A DNA stretch of 64,000 nucleotides from Colwellia_A sp047621305 (GTDB lineage Bacteria; Pseudomonadota; Gammaproteobacteria; Enterobacterales; Alteromonadaceae), in the NCBI GenBank assembly GCA_047621305.1, contig JBLHNB010000003.1, positions 62,001 to 126,000 on the forward strand, given 5' to 3'. This document shows, piece by piece, positions 61,201 through 64,000 of the stretch. The notes below the pieces were generated by a model. The model had not been told where the DNA came from, searched no databases, and was given only the letters and a program-made list of their open reading frames with translations. The number at the start of each line of letters is the position of its first letter. The stretch's first letter is position 1. Position numbers and translations under genes: made by a program.

Positions 61201-63291
61201 TTATTCAATAATACGTTGATAAGGTGGCAGAGAGTCAAGTAGCGCTTTACCATAGCGCTTACTCACTAAGCGTCGATCTAGTATGGTTATTGTACCTTCA
61301 TCTTTTTCATTACGCAGTAGACGACCTGTCGCTTGTATTAATTTTTTAGATGTATCTGGCACAGATAATGTCATAAATGGGTTACCCCCTTTAGCGGTAA
61401 TATATTCAGCCTGTGCTTCTTCTACTGGTGAGGTTGGGACAGAAAAGGGCAGTTTAGTAATGATCAAATTATTGAGATAATTCCCGGGTAAATCTAGTCC
61501 TTCTGAAAAACTTTGTGTACCAAAAATAATACTTTGCTTGTCGTCATCACAACGCTTTTTATGTTTGTCGATGATGTATTGGCGTGACTGTTCGCCTTGA
61601 ACAAGTAGTGAGAGTTTATTTTTTTCTCGTAAGGCATTAGCCACTTTTTCCATCTGCCAGTAAGACGAAAATAGCACCAAAGTTGAAAAGCCTTTATCAA
61701 TTAAACCCGGTAGTTTCTCAATTAATTCATCAGTAAATTGATCAGCACTGGGTTCATGTTTCATTTTTGGAAGGATTAATTGTGCATTATTTTTATAATC
61801 AAATGGCGAGTTTACTTGTAAATATTGGCTGCCATCGTTTGTTTGTAAACCTACTTGAAAACGAAAATGATCAAATGAGTTAAGCGCTAATATCGTTGCT
61901 GAACATAAAACCGCGCCGTCGCATTTACTCCATAACATATCCTCTAAGGCAAAACCGACTTCAATAGGGGAAGCTGATAGGACATAGTCGTGACGTTTAC
62001 CGTCCGATACTTCTAACCATCGAGCTAAAGGTGCACCTTTATCGCTATCGGTTTTATCATATAACTTCCATAGCGCATGTAAATTTTCTAAGCGTTGGAT
62101 CATAAAACCTAATTCAGCAAGTAAAGGTTCGGCAAGAAACATCTGCGTATCCCCGTCTTTAACGGACTCCATTAACAAGTTATAAAGCTTGTTGGTGTGG
62201 GCTAAACACTTTTTACTGAGACTACTTAAATCTTCTGACCATGTTTTTAACGTACTAGGGATAATGCCATTTTCAAAGCGATAACGTTTGTCTTTTGATT
62301 TACTCTCTAGAGGAAAATAAATGGCTTGATTGTTTTCAATGAAGGTAAATACTTTTTGCATTTCAGCGATCAAGTCCTGACAGTCATCACCGAGTTTTAT
62401 CGATGGGGATATGGCGCGCTGGGACTTGATCAGATTTGATAACTTACCGCTAGTATCTTTGAGTTTAGTTAGCCACTCTATCGCTCCTTTTAGCGTTATA
62501 TGGGCGCTAGAGTGGTCACGCGTTACCTTTGGTAGGTGATGTGCCTCATCTATTATATAAAAAACATCCTCTGGTGGAGGTAATATTTTACCACCACCCA
62601 GTTCTAAATCAGCAAGCAGTAAACTATGATTTATCACCAATACATCGGCCGCATCCATCGTTTCTCTAGCTTTGTGAAAAGGACAATGAGTATGTTCACA
62701 AAGGTGCTTTAAACAGCTATGTTTATCACATTGTATTTGTTGCCACAGATAAGAAGGGACACTATCAGACCAAGAGTCTAAGTCGCCTTGCCAGCTATTA
62801 TTGGTGAGATTTTTATGCATATCATGCAGTAATTTTATGTCGCTGGCTTTAGGTTTTTGCGCAAAAGTAAAGCCAACTTGCGGACTATCATCATTGGCAA
62901 TTGCTTGACTTAATTTTTGTCGGCAAACATAACGTTGTCGGCCTTTAACTAAAGTGTATTTGAAATCTAAGCCTGAATGTTCTTTTAAAAAGGGTAGGTC
63001 TTTATCAACTAATTGTTCTTGTAAGGCAACGGTTGCGGTTGAAATGCATACTTTTTTGTCACGAGATAAAGCAAGCGGTATCGCGCCAAGTGAGTAAGCA
63101 AGAGATTTACCCGTCCCTGTACCGGCTTCAATGGTGATGATTTTTCGGACTTTATCATATTCACCCGCAAGTGTTTTTGCTATCTCAGCAATTAAAAATG
63201 TTTGCTGCTTACGTGGATTAAAATTAGGTAAATTTTCACCAATTGCTTTATAACTCGTACGTATTACTTGCTTAATTTTATCACTTAACAT
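61201..63291 (-). CDS. dinG: ATP-dependent DNA helicase DinG
   Basis: SOS-induced XPD-like 5'-3' DNA helicase with an iron-sulfur cluster, active on R-loops and D-loops. From ATG 63291 the product is 696 residues: Walker A EAGTGTGKSLAYS near 60, STATVALQEQL, Fe-S cysteines in RYVCRQKL and CDKHSCLKHLCEHTHCPFH, DEAHH, and C-terminal motifs FGTQSFSEGLDLPG and QATGRLLRNEKDEG. The longer frame to ATG 63357 is rejected because a LexA box (63332-63347) would fall inside it; neither ATG has a clear Shine-Dalgarno. Divergent from polB. Confidence 0.92.
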   Translation of the reverse strand: MLSDKIKQVIRTSYKAIGENLPNFNPRKQQTFLIAEIAKTLAGEYDKVRKIITIEAGTGTGKSLAYSLGAIPLALSRDKKVCISTATVALQEQLVDKDLPFLKEHSGLDFKYTLVKGRQRYVCRQKLSQAIANDDSPQVGFTFAQKPKASDIKLLHDMHKNLTNNSWQGDLDSWSDSVPSYLWQQIQCDKHSCLKHLCEHTHCPFHKARETMDAADVLVINHSLLLADLELGGGKILPPPEDVFYIIDEAHHLPKVTRDHSSAHITLKGAIEWLTKLKDTSGKLSNLIKSQRAISPSIKLGDDCQDLIAEMQKVFTFIENNQAIYFPLESKSKDKRYRFENGIIPSTLKTWSEDLSSLSKKCLAHTNKLYNLLMESVKDGDTQMFLAEPLLAELGFMIQRLENLHALWKLYDKTDSDKGAPLARWLEVSDGKRHDYVLSASPIEVGFALEDMLWSKCDGAVLCSATILALNSFDHFRFQVGLQTNDGSQYLQVNSPFDYKNNAQLILPKMKHEPSADQFTDELIEKLPGLIDKGFSTLVLFSSYWQMEKVANALREKNKLSLLVQGEQSRQYIIDKHKKRCDDDKQSIIFGTQSFSEGLDLPGNYLNNLIITKLPFSVPTSPVEEAQAEYITAKGGNPFMTLSVPDTSKKLIQATGRLLRNEKDEGTITILDRRLVSKRYGKALLDSLPPYQRIIE

Positions 63292-63331
63292 GCTGGGAAG
63301 GTTTCCAAGTACAGTAGTATCAATTACACTG

Positions 63332-63347
63332 CTGTATATATTAACAG
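63332..63347. promoter_or_regulatory. LexA (SOS) box shared by dinG and polB
   Basis: CTGTATATATTAACAG is an exact CTGT-N8-ACAG match with an AT-only spacer in the middle, the gammaproteobacterial LexA consensus. It lies 41 bp upstream of the dinG ATG (63291) and 26 bp upstream of the polB ATG. Both genes are SOS-regulated in E. coli (dinG and dinA), so one operator may control both divergent promoters. Confidence 0.85.
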
Positions 63348-63373
63348 TTTTTTTCATGGTTTTTCGAGTATAA

Positions 63374-64000
63374 ATGCAAAATTATCAACCAGCAAGGTTA
63401 AACCGTGGTTTTTTACTGACACGTCAGTCACTTGATCGAGAGGGAAAAATTTGCATTACCCTGTGGCTAAAAACGATTGATGGGCCAGTAAAGCTCGAAA
63501 TTAGTAACCAACAAGCAATATTTTTTGTTGAACAAGAATACGCAAGCACGGTGGCTTTATTATTAGATAAAGCGCGTATTACTGTTACCGATATTAAGCC
63601 TTTATTACTGAAAACCTTTAATGAAGCTCCCGTAAGTGGCATTTATTTTAATAGCCTCCGTGATTTTTATAGCGCAAGGGATTGTGTAAAACAACACAAC
63701 ATCAAGTGTTACGAGGACGACTTTCGACCTGACGAACGCTATTTAATGGAGCGTTACATTACCGCCGACTTAGCGTTTATGGGGACGCCTGCTAAGCGCA
63801 GTACCTATACACAATATCAACAGGTAAAATGTAAACCGCTAGATAAAGCGCAAAGTCAGGTTAAGCTCGCTATGGTTTCATTAGATATTGAGTGTTCAAT
63901 GGCTGGCGACTTGTATTCTATTGGTTTATACAGCGATACATGTCGATGCGTTTTTATGATTGGTTCAGCACAGCCCAATACACACTTAAGAGATCAAGAG
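63374..64000 (+). CDS. polB: DNA polymerase II, N-terminal part (partial)
   Basis: Family B translesion/repair polymerase, SOS-induced in E. coli. The frame starts at ATG 63374 and is still open at the window end, giving 209 residues. It matches Pol II from its start: RGFLLTRQSLDREGKICITLWLKT in two parts, APVSGIYFNSLRDFYSA, the conserved YEDDFRPDERYLMERYITADL segment, and the beginning of the 3'-5' exonuclease domain in KLAMVSLDIECSMAGDLYSIGLY with the DIE motif near 171-173. It is transcribed away from dinG across the LexA box. Confidence 0.93.
   Translation, partial: MQNYQPARLNRGFLLTRQSLDREGKICITLWLKTIDGPVKLEISNQQAIFFVEQEYASTVALLLDKARITVTDIKPLLLKTFNEAPVSGIYFNSLRDFYSARDCVKQHNIKCYEDDFRPDERYLMERYITADLAFMGTPAKRSTYTQYQQVKCKPLDKAQSQVKLAMVSLDIECSMAGDLYSIGLYSDTCRCVFMIGSAQPNTHLRDQE

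Noticed and set aside
63292..63357. Longer dinG start at 63357
   Set aside because: A perfect LexA box lies in this stretch, the added residues do not match DinG proteins, and the 16-bp gap to polB would leave no room for promoters.

Overview
The window is a chromosomal segment of a low-GC, cold-water type gammaproteobacterium. Protein sequences and gene order (rpsA-ihfB-lapAB-pyrF, rne/rluC, yceF/yceD-rpmF-plsX-fabDG-acpP-fabF-pabC-mltG-tmk-holB-pilZ-tatD, msrC-proQ-prc) point to Alteromonadales, most like Colwellia. The species is an inference; no rRNA or tRNA gene is present. No prophage, CRISPR array or intact insertion sequence was seen.

Layout. 0-4 kb: 3' end of rpsA, ihfB, lapA-lapB, pyrF, a 148-bp MITE-like element and a small secreted ComEA-type protein. 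4-10 kb: rne on the minus strand, with a 15-bp tandem repeat in its tail and a long leader, divergent from rluC and an HAD phosphatase; then maf (yceF) on the minus strand. 10-20.4 kb: one long forward block covering yceD-rpmF, fatty-acid synthesis, folate (pabC), septal murein (mltG), dTMP kinase, holB, pilZ and tatD. 20.4-29 kb: a possible minus-strand small RNA, a nucleoside-recognition membrane protein, then a GntR regulator with TTGTCGACAA operators and the methylcitrate genes prpB-prpC-acnD-prpF. 29-38.5 kb: SIMPL protein, msrC, an unknown acidic protein, proQ, prc, nhaC, pepN and a DUF2835 protein. 38.7-45.7 kb: a four-gene envelope cluster (DUF1302, DUF1329, YCF48-like, MMPL/RND). 46-53.5 kb: giant NAD-glutamate dehydrogenase, pyrD, and divergent queC/queE. 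53.6-59.9 kb: the regulators and OmpA-like partner of a proteobacterial dedicated sortase system without the expected sortase or target, followed by a patchwork of a GFA-family gene, an unknown gene, a gene remnant and a 231-bp element with inverted ends. 59.9-64 kb: mltC, then dinG and polB, divergent across a LexA box.

Most of the window is housekeeping. The parts that repay attention are the apparently decayed sortase locus at 53.6-57.7 kb and the mosaic DNA after it, the hydrophobic-cargo envelope cluster at 38.7-45.7 kb, the shared SOS operator at 63.3 kb, the repeat-expanded RNase E tail, and the candidate small RNA near 20.5 kb.

Several starts were moved from the longest reading frame because a terminator, an operator, a Shine-Dalgarno site or family alignment argues for an internal start (ihfB, lapA, lapB, tmk, pabC, DUF2835, queC, queE, pdsS, dinG). 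Residue comparisons with E. coli proteins are from memory of those sequences; no database search was run.
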